Shown here: positions 1 through 7,342 of the stretch, piece after piece | How the letters are laid out: every line of letters starts with the position of its first letter | Numbering within the stretch: the stretch's first letter is position 1 | Source: Rubrivivax sp. | GTDB lineage: Bacteria > Pseudomonadota > Gammaproteobacteria > Burkholderiales > Burkholderiaceae_C | Direction of reading: 5' to 3' | NCBI GenBank assembly: GCA_014859905.1 | Contig: JACZKT010000389.1 | Span: 1 to 62,623 of the forward strand | DNA length: 62,623 nucleotides | Position numbers and translations under genes: made by a program | Notes under the pieces: model-generated | Told to the model about the DNA's origin: nothing | The model's input: only the letters and a program-made list of their open reading frames with translations | Database searches by the model: none

Positions 1-1127
1 CCTGATATTCTTTCATCTATCACTGCACGACCAAGAAAATCATGATTGATGGGCGAAAACGGCTGATCGACCTTGCCGCGCTGCGAAGGTAGGGCTAGGT
101 AGTGGTCGACTTGGCTGAGGTTCATCTCGTCCAAGAGAACCACATAGATGTCACGCGGCCGCTCAGACAGGAAGAGCTTGCGGCTTAGCTCCGTCGCTGC
201 AAGGCCGCCCGATATCTTCTCGTATCCCAGAGCATCGGCTTCGGAGAAATCGCTGCCGATGCTGACCTCGACCAGCGAAACCGAGTTGGCAAAGAACTCG
301 CCGAGGCCCTCAGTGAAAGCGCGGACAAACGCCGTCTTTCCTGTACCGGGGCGGCCAGCAAGCACAACGAGGCGCTGAGCGACCAAAGCGCCATAGAACA
401 CCTGCACGAACCCGACCGGAAGTGTCAGCCCCTCCTCGGCGGTGACCCAGCGCTCCAAGTGTTGAACGAGGTCCGCCTCCGAGCGGCCCATCATTGAGGG
501 CCCCGGGGGCACGCCGTGAACAAGATGGGCGAGTTCCTCTTCGGTGATGGGCACGGGCGCGAAGTATTGCGCCGGAGGTGGGCGGGTGCTGTCGAAGAGC
601 CGCGTGTACTCGGCATCGTTGATTTTAAACTCAGTGCGCAACTTCGCTTCGACCGCGTCGAGCGAGTTCGGCAGGTCCTCATGGCGGTACAGCCAGGCGG
701 CTAGGTCGAACAGCGGAATGCGCTGCCTCTGGCCGTCCGCGCCGACTGGGAGCAGCGCTTCGAGCTTGTCAAGATAGTCCGCGGTGAACGCCCACTCTTT
801 CGTGCTGGGGCGCTCAAGAGCCTCGCGATAGTTGTCGGTCGTGCGGGCGCGTTGAAGGGTGCCACCGGAGTACTTAGCGTTCTTCCAGAACCACGACTCA
901 GGGTCCTTGCGTCCAAAGGGGACGCAGAAGGGCTTGCCTGGAGGCGCCCCCGCGGGCGAGAAGTACCGCCGCAGGAGCGCTTCCTCCTGTTGACCGCCCC
1001 ACGCCGTGGCGGTGCCGACTGCGACGCCGGTCTGCTTCATCGACAGGAAGGTGATGCCGAAGAACGCGTGGAACGCCTGCAACTTCTCGAGTGACCGCGC
1101 TAGCTGACCCGCTGAGATTTGCGCCAA
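1..1127 (-). CDS. McrB-like AAA+ NTPase, 3' end outside window
   Basis: The reading frame is open on the minus strand from position 1127 to the left edge, giving about 375 N-terminal residues. The TTG at 1127 is chosen because AGGGGG lies just upstream and no better start is seen. A Walker A motif (GRPGTGKT) sits near residues 258-265 and a Walker B (VVLLDEMNLSQVDHY) near residue 325, the signature of the McrB/MoxR-like AAA+ clade used in Type IV restriction. The roughly 250 residues before the P-loop resemble no DNA-binding domain I can name. The partner McrC-like nuclease would be expected outside the window to the left. It is divergent from the next gene. Family is clear; the target and partner are inferred. 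Confidence 0.85.
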   Translation of the reverse strand, partial: MAQISAGQLARSLEKLQAFHAFFGITFLSMKQTGVAVGTATAWGGQQEEALLRRYFSPAGAPPGKPFCVPFGRKDPESWFWKNAKYSGGTLQRARTTDNYREALERPSTKEWAFTADYLDKLEALLPVGADGQRQRIPLFDLAAWLYRHEDLPNSLDAVEAKLRTEFKINDAEYTRLFDSTRPPPAQYFAPVPITEEELAHLVHGVPPGPSMMGRSEADLVQHLERWVTAEEGLTLPVGFVQVFYGALVAQRLVVLAGRPGTGKTAFVRAFTEGLGEFFANSVSLVEVSIGSDFSEADALGYEKISGGLAATELSRKLFLSERPRDIYVVLLDEMNLSQVDHYLALPSQRGKVDQPFSPINHDFLGRAVIDERIS

Positions 1128-1375
1128 TTTACCCCCTAGCGTTGTGTTCTGGTCCTCGGCGTTGGCCGAGCCCTCCGCGAGATTCTAGAGGGGCACCCTA
1201 AGCTGCCAGACGAAGTGGGGTCCCCACCTCGTACTCCGCCGCTAGGGCACTAAACCAGCACTGGACTCTGTCCGGCCTATTCATCGCGCGGGCTGAGCAC
1301 CGACGCCGTCGAGAGAAGCCGAGGGGCATCGGCAACCTCGCTCTCGCACCCGCCCGTGGGAACGAAAATCCACCC

Positions 1376-1879
1376 ATGGCCACCTCCCCTCGCCAAGACC
1401 TCCGCCCCGGCGTCACCGAGCCGGTCGTCCTCATGATTTCGCGCCGCGAGGTCGAGGCCGGCGACCTCGCCTCAGTGCTGTCGCGCCTGAAGGCCTTCCG
1501 CGCCACCCGCGAGGACGCTTGGCGCTACCGCGGGCAGATGACCCTGGTCGTGGACGGCTACAACAACGACCCCCGAGAGCTGGTCGACATCCCCAAGGTC
1601 AGAACCCTCCTCCGCAGGCTTGAGTCAGCCTGGCCGTTCTGGGCCTTCTTCTTCAATCAAGTTGATGACAGCATCAAGCTGCTCCTCTCCTGCGCTGCGG
1701 GGCACCGATTCCTCGGGCGCGGCGCGGTCGAGATGGACGCCGAGTTGGTCGCACAGGCACTGTCGCGCGGTTTCGGCGGCATGAACCTCATCTTCGAGCA
1801 GAACGGGTTCCCGGAGAGCGAGCTGGAGGCAATGAGCCGCGGCTTGCTCGAGGTACTGGAGCAGGCCGGGATGGCTTGA
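1376..1879 (+). CDS. Hypothetical protein, possibly CRR6-like domain
   Basis: This 167-residue soluble protein has a central stretch LVVDGYNNDPRELVDIPKVR followed by an aromatic-rich segment (AWPFWAFFFNQ). That pattern reminds me of bacterial proteins annotated with the chlororespiratory reduction 6 (CRR6) domain. This is family recollection only. No catalytic motif, signal peptide or membrane helix is visible. The ATG at 1376 has only a weak upstream purine run. It lies alone between the divergent McrB-like gene and the 2227-4920 operon, so context gives no function. Confidence 0.6.
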   Translation: MATSPRQDLRPGVTEPVVLMISRREVEAGDLASVLSRLKAFRATREDAWRYRGQMTLVVDGYNNDPRELVDIPKVRTLLRRLESAWPFWAFFFNQVDDSIKLLLSCAAGHRFLGRGAVEMDAELVAQALSRGFGGMNLIFEQNGFPESELEAMSRGLLEVLEQAGMA

Positions 1880-2226
1880 GTGCAGGGCGCCGTTCCTTCG
1901 CTCCTTGACACCGACGGCTACCGCCCGGGAACCTGTCGCGCCTCCGCTGCCGAGGGCGGTACTCTGACGCCGGCCTCGAAGTGGCTGGATGCCGCGTCCA
2001 ACACTCCAGGCCAATGTTCCTCTACACGCACGAAGTGCGGAAGTTGGGGTAACAGGGTAACAGCCAGTACCTGCACGCCTCCCGCCCTCTGGCATGTTGG
2101 CTGGGTCGTACCGTACTCCTGCCAACGTAACTGAACCTGCTCCGTTTGCCTTCGCCTCGCGCTGCTGGCCTGGGCATGCCGCTCTGCCAAACGGGCGGGG
2201 CCCGAAGCGCCCTCGATAATCCGCCC
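1880..2226. other. Intergenic stretch, no gene recognised
   Basis: About 350 bases without a convincing gene. Two adjacent GGGTAACA copies occur near 2047-2060. No promoter or terminator that I would defend is visible. Confidence 0.5.
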
Positions 2227-2985
2227 ATGAAGAACCTCCGCCCAGAGACCATGGGCATCCTGGAGCGCGTCGAGGCGCTCAGCGGCCGCCCAGTCGAGTT
2301 CAAGCCCGACAGCAGCCTGACACTGCGCGCGACCCTCCAGATAGCCCGCAGCGGGGCCCCTGCGCACATCTTGCGGTACCTCCCGTCCAACGAGCCACTC
2401 GACTACTGGGTGGCCTACCAGGCTGGCTACGCGCTGCGGCTGTTCGAGCTGCCGCCAGCCCAGCGGTTCGACTTCGCCGGCACAGGCACCGCTGCAGGCG
2501 ACGTCGAGACGCTCCTGCGTACAGGCCAGCCCCTTTCAGAGGAAGACAAGGCAACCCTGCCCGAGTTCGCGCAGATGGCGGCTCACTGGGCGTTGCTGAA
2601 CCTTCGGTCCTACGCCACGGGCATGCGCATCGACCAGTGGCTGGCGGACGAACACCCCGGGCTGGGCGACGTGCAGGTGGCGGGCATGGACTTCCTCCAG
2701 CAGGACAACCTGCAGCTGTTGTCCAGGCGATTCGGGAGCCTCTCGGTGCCGGTCCCTCTGCTCGCGCCCGTTGCTGCATACGCCCTGTTCGCCGACAGGC
2801 TGCTCGGCAAGTCGCTCTATGCGATACCGTACCGAGCCGCCGGCGTTCTGGAAGGTGGCCAACAGCTATTGGCCATCAGCGACAGCGTTCCCGCCGACCC
2901 CGCCCATGACCGCGAGCTTGTCGATGCCTGGGCTTCAGCCATCGGCATGAACGGCTGGTACACCTGGGTTCCATACAAGCCCTGA
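2227..2985 (+). CDS. Conserved-looking hypothetical protein, first gene of TPR-SIR2 operon
   Basis: A 252-residue protein from the ATG at 2227; an upstream in-frame start at 2146 would add a compositionally odd tail. Segments such as APAHILRYLPSNEPLDYWVAYQ and MRIDQWLADEHPGL look like a structured globular protein, but I do not recognise a named family. No HExxH or other catalytic motif is obvious. It ends 8 bases before the TPR gene and almost certainly shares a transcript with it and the SIR2 gene. Role unknown. Confidence 0.7.
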   Translation: MKNLRPETMGILERVEALSGRPVEFKPDSSLTLRATLQIARSGAPAHILRYLPSNEPLDYWVAYQAGYALRLFELPPAQRFDFAGTGTAAGDVETLLRTGQPLSEEDKATLPEFAQMAAHWALLNLRSYATGMRIDQWLADEHPGLGDVQVAGMDFLQQDNLQLLSRRFGSLSVPVPLLAPVAAYALFADRLLGKSLYAIPYRAAGVLEGGQQLLAISDSVPADPAHDRELVDAWASAIGMNGWYTWVPYKP

Positions 2986-2993
2986 GACCACAC

Positions 2994-4070
2994 ATGGCGA
3001 CCGAGTTCAAGATTCCGCTGCACCGCTTCGACACGAACCTCCTGCCGCCAGATGCGCGCCAGGTTGGGACCGAGGCATTCAAGACGGCCGTCATGCTTCA
3101 CTTCGCCGCCGAGTACGCGGGCCAAGGGCAGACGGCGATGGTCACAGTGGACGACAAGGACATCACCGTGATGGCCTTCCCCGCCGAGGCCTCTGCGTTG
3201 GATTTCGTCATGCCGATGCTCAAGGCGGGCAAGCTGACAGAGGCGCTGCCATACCTGGAGAGCTTGACCAAGAGCGCGCCCGCGAACGCCGCCGTGCTCT
3301 ACAACTTGGGCATCTGCTACAGCGAGCTCGGCCAGTTTGATGAAGCCATCATCAGGCTCAAGCGCGCAGTTCAGCTCGACCCCGGCCACGCTCATGCCTG
3401 GGTCGGCATTGGCAACGCCTACCACCGGATGCGCAAGCCGGACTTGGCGCTGGCGGCGTTCGAGAAGGCGGCCGAGGCGAACCCGGACGACGGATACACG
3501 CAGCGCAACCTGGGCGGCATCCTCATCGGGTTCAAGCGCATCCCAGAGGCAGTTGACCATCTGCGGAAGGCCCTGGCCCTGCTGCCTGACGACCCGCAAG
3601 CCATCTTCGGACTGGCCACTGCGCTTGAAGCGGTCGGTACTGACCAGGCCGACGAGGAGGCTGACGCCCTCTACCTGCGTTTCATCAATGAGCACCCGAC
3701 GTCCCCGATGGTCGAAGCCGCGGAGAAGGCGCGGACCGCATTTGCGAACAAGAGGCTCAAGTCCCGTTCGGTCGGCGGCTTCCGTCCAGACGTGATGATG
3801 TACATCGCGAGCGCGCTTCAGACGTTCAAGAAGCAAGGACCGAAAGGCCGCCAGGCGATAGCTCTCGAAATCGCGATGCTCGGCCGGACAGGCCTTGACA
3901 TCAACGACCCGACAGACAAGTACACCCTCAAGTCGCTGCCAGGGAAGTACTCCGGGCTGCACCTGCTGGCCATCATGTACACGGCGTTCAAGCAGATTGA
4001 CCCGACGATGGACACAGGGGCGGACTTCTTGGCTGAGTACCAGGCGGCTTTGGAACTGCAGCAGGATTGA
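2994..4070 (+). CDS. Tetratricopeptide-repeat protein
   Basis: A 358-residue protein with at least four TPR units between about residues 75 and 215, for example AAVLYNLGICYSELGQFDEA, HAWVGIGNAYHRMRKPDLAL and TQRNLGGILIGFKRIPEA. TPR arrays bind peptides and scaffold complexes. The N-terminal 70 residues and the C-terminal 140 residues have no motif I can name. No signal peptide or membrane helix is seen. It sits 8 bases after the upstream hypothetical gene and 16 bases before the SIR2 gene, so it is probably the adaptor of a three-gene module. Confidence 0.85.
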   Translation: MATEFKIPLHRFDTNLLPPDARQVGTEAFKTAVMLHFAAEYAGQGQTAMVTVDDKDITVMAFPAEASALDFVMPMLKAGKLTEALPYLESLTKSAPANAAVLYNLGICYSELGQFDEAIIRLKRAVQLDPGHAHAWVGIGNAYHRMRKPDLALAAFEKAAEANPDDGYTQRNLGGILIGFKRIPEAVDHLRKALALLPDDPQAIFGLATALEAVGTDQADEEADALYLRFINEHPTSPMVEAAEKARTAFANKRLKSRSVGGFRPDVMMYIASALQTFKKQGPKGRQAIALEIAMLGRTGLDINDPTDKYTLKSLPGKYSGLHLLAIMYTAFKQIDPTMDTGADFLAEYQAALELQQD

Positions 4071-4086
4071 GTAAGCCCCTGCCCTC

Positions 4087-4920
4087 ATGACTGACGACGC
4101 CATCCAGCGCGCTGCGGACCTCATTGGGGACGCCGACGCACTATTGGTGGCGGCCGGCGCAGGGATGGGCATCGACTCCGGCATGCCAGACTTCCGTGGC
4201 CCTGGCGGCTTCTGGGTTGCATACCCCGCGCTTGCCAAACGTGGCCTGGAGTTTCACCGGGTGGCAAGTCCGTGCACATTCGAGACCGACCCCGCGCTGG
4301 CCTGGGGCTTCTACGGACATCGCCTGAACCTGTACCGCACGACCGAGCCGCATGCCGGCTTCGGCATTCTCCGCGGCTGGGGTGAACGCATGCTGTACGG
4401 ATACGGCGCATTCACCAGCAACGTCGATGGTCACTTCCAACGCGCTGGCTTCGGCACGAAACGCTTGGCTGAGTGCCACGGTTCCATCCACCAGCTGCAG
4501 TGCAGCGTGCCCTGCGGCACCGCCATTTGGCCGGCCGACGAGTTCAAGCCCGAGGTCGACGCGGAGAACTGCCTGCTGGTAAATGAGCCGCCAAGGTGCC
4601 CATGGTGCGGTGCTCTAGCGCGGCCCAACATCCTGATGTTCGGCGACGGTGCTTGGCAAGACGCGCGTTCGAGCGCGCAAGAATCCTACCTCCGCAACTG
4701 GCTCGATGGTGTGCAGCGGTTGGTGGTGGTCGAACTGGGCGCGGGCACGGCTGTCCCATCGGTGCGCCACTTCAGCCACGAGCTTGTGGCTTACCACGGC
4801 GCCCGGCTGGTACGCATCAACCCGCGCGAGGCGACCGTACCTATGCGAAATGACGTTTCGATTGCAGGACCTGCGCTAGCGTCGCTGCTGGCAATCGAGG
4901 CCGACCTGCGCCGAAGGTGA
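4087..4920 (+). CDS. SIR2-family NAD-dependent protein deacylase-like enzyme
   Basis: This 277-residue protein carries the Sir2 core. The NAD-binding motif GAGMGIDSGMPDFRG lies near residues 24-38, SNVDGHF follows the canonical N-D motif, and the catalytic His is in ECHGSIH near residue 131. Four Cys of the zinc ribbon are present (CSVPC near 139-143 and CPWC near 172-175), and RPNILMFGDG matches the substrate-binding loop. All expected catalytic and zinc residues seem present. It could therefore be a genuine deacylase, unlike the degenerate SIR2 NADases of some defence systems, though NAD hydrolysis cannot be excluded. It is the last gene of the operon starting at 2227. Confidence 0.92.
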   Translation: MTDDAIQRAADLIGDADALLVAAGAGMGIDSGMPDFRGPGGFWVAYPALAKRGLEFHRVASPCTFETDPALAWGFYGHRLNLYRTTEPHAGFGILRGWGERMLYGYGAFTSNVDGHFQRAGFGTKRLAECHGSIHQLQCSVPCGTAIWPADEFKPEVDAENCLLVNEPPRCPWCGALARPNILMFGDGAWQDARSSAQESYLRNWLDGVQRLVVVELGAGTAVPSVRHFSHELVAYHGARLVRINPREATVPMRNDVSIAGPALASLLAIEADLRRR

Positions 4921-5126
4921 CTAAGGGCGCTACCTGCAGTGGTGGTGGTCACCTAGGTCGGATAGTGGTCGCGTGGTGTCTTCGAGCCCACGCCGAGACT
5001 ACTCGACTTGCACCCACAAACCCTCCGTCGCCAGTCGCCCCAGCATTGGTGTCAGGTCCTTGACGTGCCCAGCGATGAGATTGGGCTCTCTGCAGCCGAC
5101 ATCGAAGGTGCATCCAAGCCGCCGCA

Positions 5127-5204
5127 GCGGACAACTAACTCCGCACGGCTCCGAAGCACCACTGAGTTTAGCTCTGGCCCTGCAGTGCATGTAAAGTTGT
5201 CCGC
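5127..5204. promoter_or_regulatory. Inverted repeat upstream of the WYL gene, candidate operator
   Basis: GCGGACAACT at 5127-5136 and its exact reverse complement AGTTGTCCGC at 5195-5204 flank 58 bases. They end 54 bases before the WYL gene start. A weak sigma-70-like pair, TTTAGC at 5167 and TGTAAA at 5190 with a 17-base spacer, lies between and overlaps the right arm. WYL regulators such as BrxR and CapW bind inverted repeats in their own promoters, so autoregulation is a reasonable inference. Confidence 0.5.
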
Positions 5205-5258
5205 AGCGCTTCCTTGAGCGGAAAACACAGCAGAAGTGCCTCACAGGGAGGGACTCAA

Positions 5259-6251
5259 ATGTCGAAGGTCAGCATTGAGCGCATGACCAAAATCGTGCGC
5301 TTCATCCGCAAACGCGGTTCCGTCTCCATGGCGCACTTGATGGACGAGCTCGAGACATCGGAGGCCTCCATCAAGCGAGACCTGGTCTTCTTGCGGGACC
5401 GCTTCGGGTGCCCACTGGAGTGGAGCCGCCAGAAGCGCGGGTATGTCATTCGTGACGACCTGGCCGAAGGCGGACGCTTCGAGCTTCCAGGGCTATGGTT
5501 TGATTCATCCGAAGTCTTCGCGCTGCTCACCATGCTTCACCTGGTAGAAGGCGTTCAGCCGGGTCTGCTTGAAGAGCACGTCGGCCCGCTCAAGTCTCGG
5601 CTGCGCGACATGCTTGCCAAGGGAACCCGCTCAGCCAAGCCCATCGAGCGCAAGCTCAAGCTCATCCACTTCGCTCCTCGAAAAGTTGAGCCCAAGCACT
5701 TCCAGGTCATCGCAGGCGCCCTTCTGGAAGGAAAGCGTCTGCACTTGCGGTACCTTAACCGCGACCGGAAAGAGCACTCCGAGCGGGTCATCTCACCTCA
5801 GCAACTCGTTCACTACCGTGAGAACTGGATGCTTGATGCCTGGTGCCACGCGCGGAATGCCCTTCGGTCGTTTGCACTGGAGGCGGTTCAAAGTGTGCGC
5901 GTGCTTGAGGACCAGTCCATAGAAGTGAGCCGCGAGGATATGGAGGAGCACTTCCGCGGTGGATACGGCATCTTCGCAGGGCCTGCCAGGCATCGCGCCA
6001 GGCTGAAGTTCACCCCCGAACGCGCTCAGTGGGTCAGCAAGGAGACCTGGCACCACAAACAGACAAGTTCGTACCTCGACGACGGTGGCTACATCCTGGA
6101 GGTCCCCTACTCCAGCGACGAGGAGTTGGTCATGGACCTCCTGCGCCACAGCCCTGAGGTCGAGGTTCTGCAGCCACCCGAGCTTCGCCAGAAACTCCAC
6201 GCGGCGTTGTGCGCCGCAGCATCAAAGAATTTGCCTCCCTCCATCCAGTAG
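5259..6251 (+). CDS. WYL-domain transcriptional regulator with N-terminal winged helix
   Basis: A 330-residue regulator from ATG 5259, chosen because GGGAGG lies about eight bases upstream. Residues 1-65 form an HTH_11/DeoR-type winged helix (IVRFIRKRGSVSMAHLMDEL, SIKRDLVFLRDRFG). A WYL-like ligand-sensing domain follows (residues about 140-220, LHLRYLNRDRKEHSERVISP, HYRENWMLDAWCHARNALR), then a WCX-type C-terminal domain. Proteins with this layout (YafY, BrxR, CapW) often repress defence operons. Here it leads a co-directional block ending with McrBC-like genes and has an inverted repeat in its promoter. Confidence 0.9.
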   Translation: MSKVSIERMTKIVRFIRKRGSVSMAHLMDELETSEASIKRDLVFLRDRFGCPLEWSRQKRGYVIRDDLAEGGRFELPGLWFDSSEVFALLTMLHLVEGVQPGLLEEHVGPLKSRLRDMLAKGTRSAKPIERKLKLIHFAPRKVEPKHFQVIAGALLEGKRLHLRYLNRDRKEHSERVISPQQLVHYRENWMLDAWCHARNALRSFALEAVQSVRVLEDQSIEVSREDMEEHFRGGYGIFAGPARHRARLKFTPERAQWVSKETWHHKQTSSYLDDGGYILEVPYSSDEELVMDLLRHSPEVEVLQPPELRQKLHAALCAAASKNLPPSIQ

Positions 6252-6323
6252 GTCGCTATTTGAGCTAGTGCGCTCGCAAGAATGCCTTCCATGCTTGGGA
6301 TAGGTCCAGGCAAGGAGTGCACG

Positions 6324-6602
6324 ATGAGAGTCAATCTCGCCCATATTCGTGAGCGCGCCCAGAGTGGCGGCTGGGTCGACTTCGCGGTTTTCGACGCACG
6401 GGCATCGTCCGGCACGCGCGATGACAACGCACGGCTGCTTGCCCAGCTGACCGCAAAGGCGCGCGGTTCGAACCTCCGCGTCGACCAGTCGGCTCTCGCC
6501 TTCTCGTCCGGCGGTCGCGTCCAGTTCTTCGGCAGTCCTCCTTTGGTGGACTATCTCTCCAAGAGTGGACTCCCTGGCTGGACCCACACCATCGACGCGT
6601 AA
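6324..6602 (+). CDS. Small hypothetical protein
   Basis: A 92-residue protein starting at ATG 6324 with AAGGAG six bases upstream. The sequence includes VDFAVFDARASSGTRDDNARLLAQLT. I recognise no family. It has no membrane helix. It follows the WYL gene in the same direction and precedes another very small gene, so it is probably co-expressed with the defence block. Confidence 0.7.
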   Translation: MRVNLAHIRERAQSGGWVDFAVFDARASSGTRDDNARLLAQLTAKARGSNLRVDQSALAFSSGGRVQFFGSPPLVDYLSKSGLPGWTHTIDA

Positions 6603-6619
6603 CTCAACAGGAGCCCAAC

Positions 6620-6799
6620 ATGGCCAAGAACGCCCCCATCGGGGACAACGCCCGCCGCGGAGCCGTGCGCGACCGCTCACAAGTTTTCAATCCCACCAAT
6701 CAGACCTGGACCAAGCGCGACACCGGCAGCGGCCAGTTCATGGACCAGAAGAAGGACGGCGACCCGTTCAAAGGTGTCCGCAAGGAACCCAAGAAGTGA
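6620..6799 (+). CDS. Very small basic protein (59 aa) with PFKGVRKEPKK tail
   Basis: ATG 6620 with AGGAG just upstream encodes 59 residues rich in Lys, Arg, Asp and Asn, ending DQKKDGDPFKGVRKEPKK. I recall similar tiny proteins next to WYL regulators in proteobacterial islands but know no function. It is probably soluble and nucleic-acid friendly by charge. The next frame starts with GTG at 6796, overlapping this stop codon (GTGA), so translation is coupled. Confidence 0.7.
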   Translation: MAKNAPIGDNARRGAVRDRSQVFNPTNQTWTKRDTGSGQFMDQKKDGDPFKGVRKEPKK

Positions 6800-7162
6800 A
6801 CGGCCCTGCTCACCGACTGGTTGCCGGCGCAGCGGTCGGCCTCTACCTCGCCGACCGCGAGAGCACAGACGGGGTTCTGACCCTCAAACCGGTCCCTCAG
6901 CGGCACGGCTGTCGCCCTCTTCACGAATCTGCCAGACATCCTGGAACCAGCCGCCTCCCCGAATCACCGCGCGTTCTTTCACAGCCTCACGATTGCCGCG
7001 CTGCTCGGCGCGGGCCTGCACAAGGTGCACCGGTGGCAACCGGGAACGGAGGCGGATAGGTTCTGGAAGGTCGTCGCGATGTTGGCCGGCTCCGCCTATC
7101 TGATTCACCTGGCGCTGGACTTCACTACCGGAAGGTCCCTCCCACTTATCGGACGCGCTTGA
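6796..7162 (+). pseudogene. DUF457 (YdjM-like) membrane-bound hydrolase, frameshifted
   Basis: From GTG 6796 the first 35 residues read NGPAHRLVAGAAVGLYLADRE. The continuation LSGTAVALFTNLPDILEPAA, PNHRAFFHS and HLALDFTTGR to the stop at 7160-7162 lies in another frame. One extra base in the CCC run at 6894-6896 explains the shift; removing it gives a continuous protein of about 121 residues. The NLPDxLEPA...HR..FHS pattern is typical of the DUF457 inner-membrane metal-dependent hydrolase family, and the second half has a hydrophobic helix (VVAMLAGSAYLIHLAL). It is either a recent pseudogene, a sequencing error or, less likely, a programmed frameshift. Confidence 0.7.
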
Positions 7163-7342
7163 GCTGCACGGGCTCCCGCGTCGGTCCATCCACAAAATTG
7201 ATGAAACGCTATAGCCGCAGATTTTGAGAGACACCCACTTCGAGCGTCAGAGGGCACGCTAAGCTTCCCGAACTCCATCCTGGCTTGCTTGGCGGGGCAC
7301 GTGCCAGAGCCGGCTGATTCTTTTCCAGGGGTCAACTACCGC

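Noticed and set aside
2047-2062. Two adjacent GGGTAACA copies
   Set aside because: Too short and isolated to call a functional repeat.
2817-4238. 473-codon open frame on the minus strand
   Set aside because: Antisense of the TPR and SIR2 genes, His/Arg/Val-rich chance composition typical of the complementary frame in GC-rich coding DNA.
7163-7342. Promoter for the AddB-like gene
   Set aside because: AT-rich patches are present but no -35/-10 pair with acceptable spacing could be defended.
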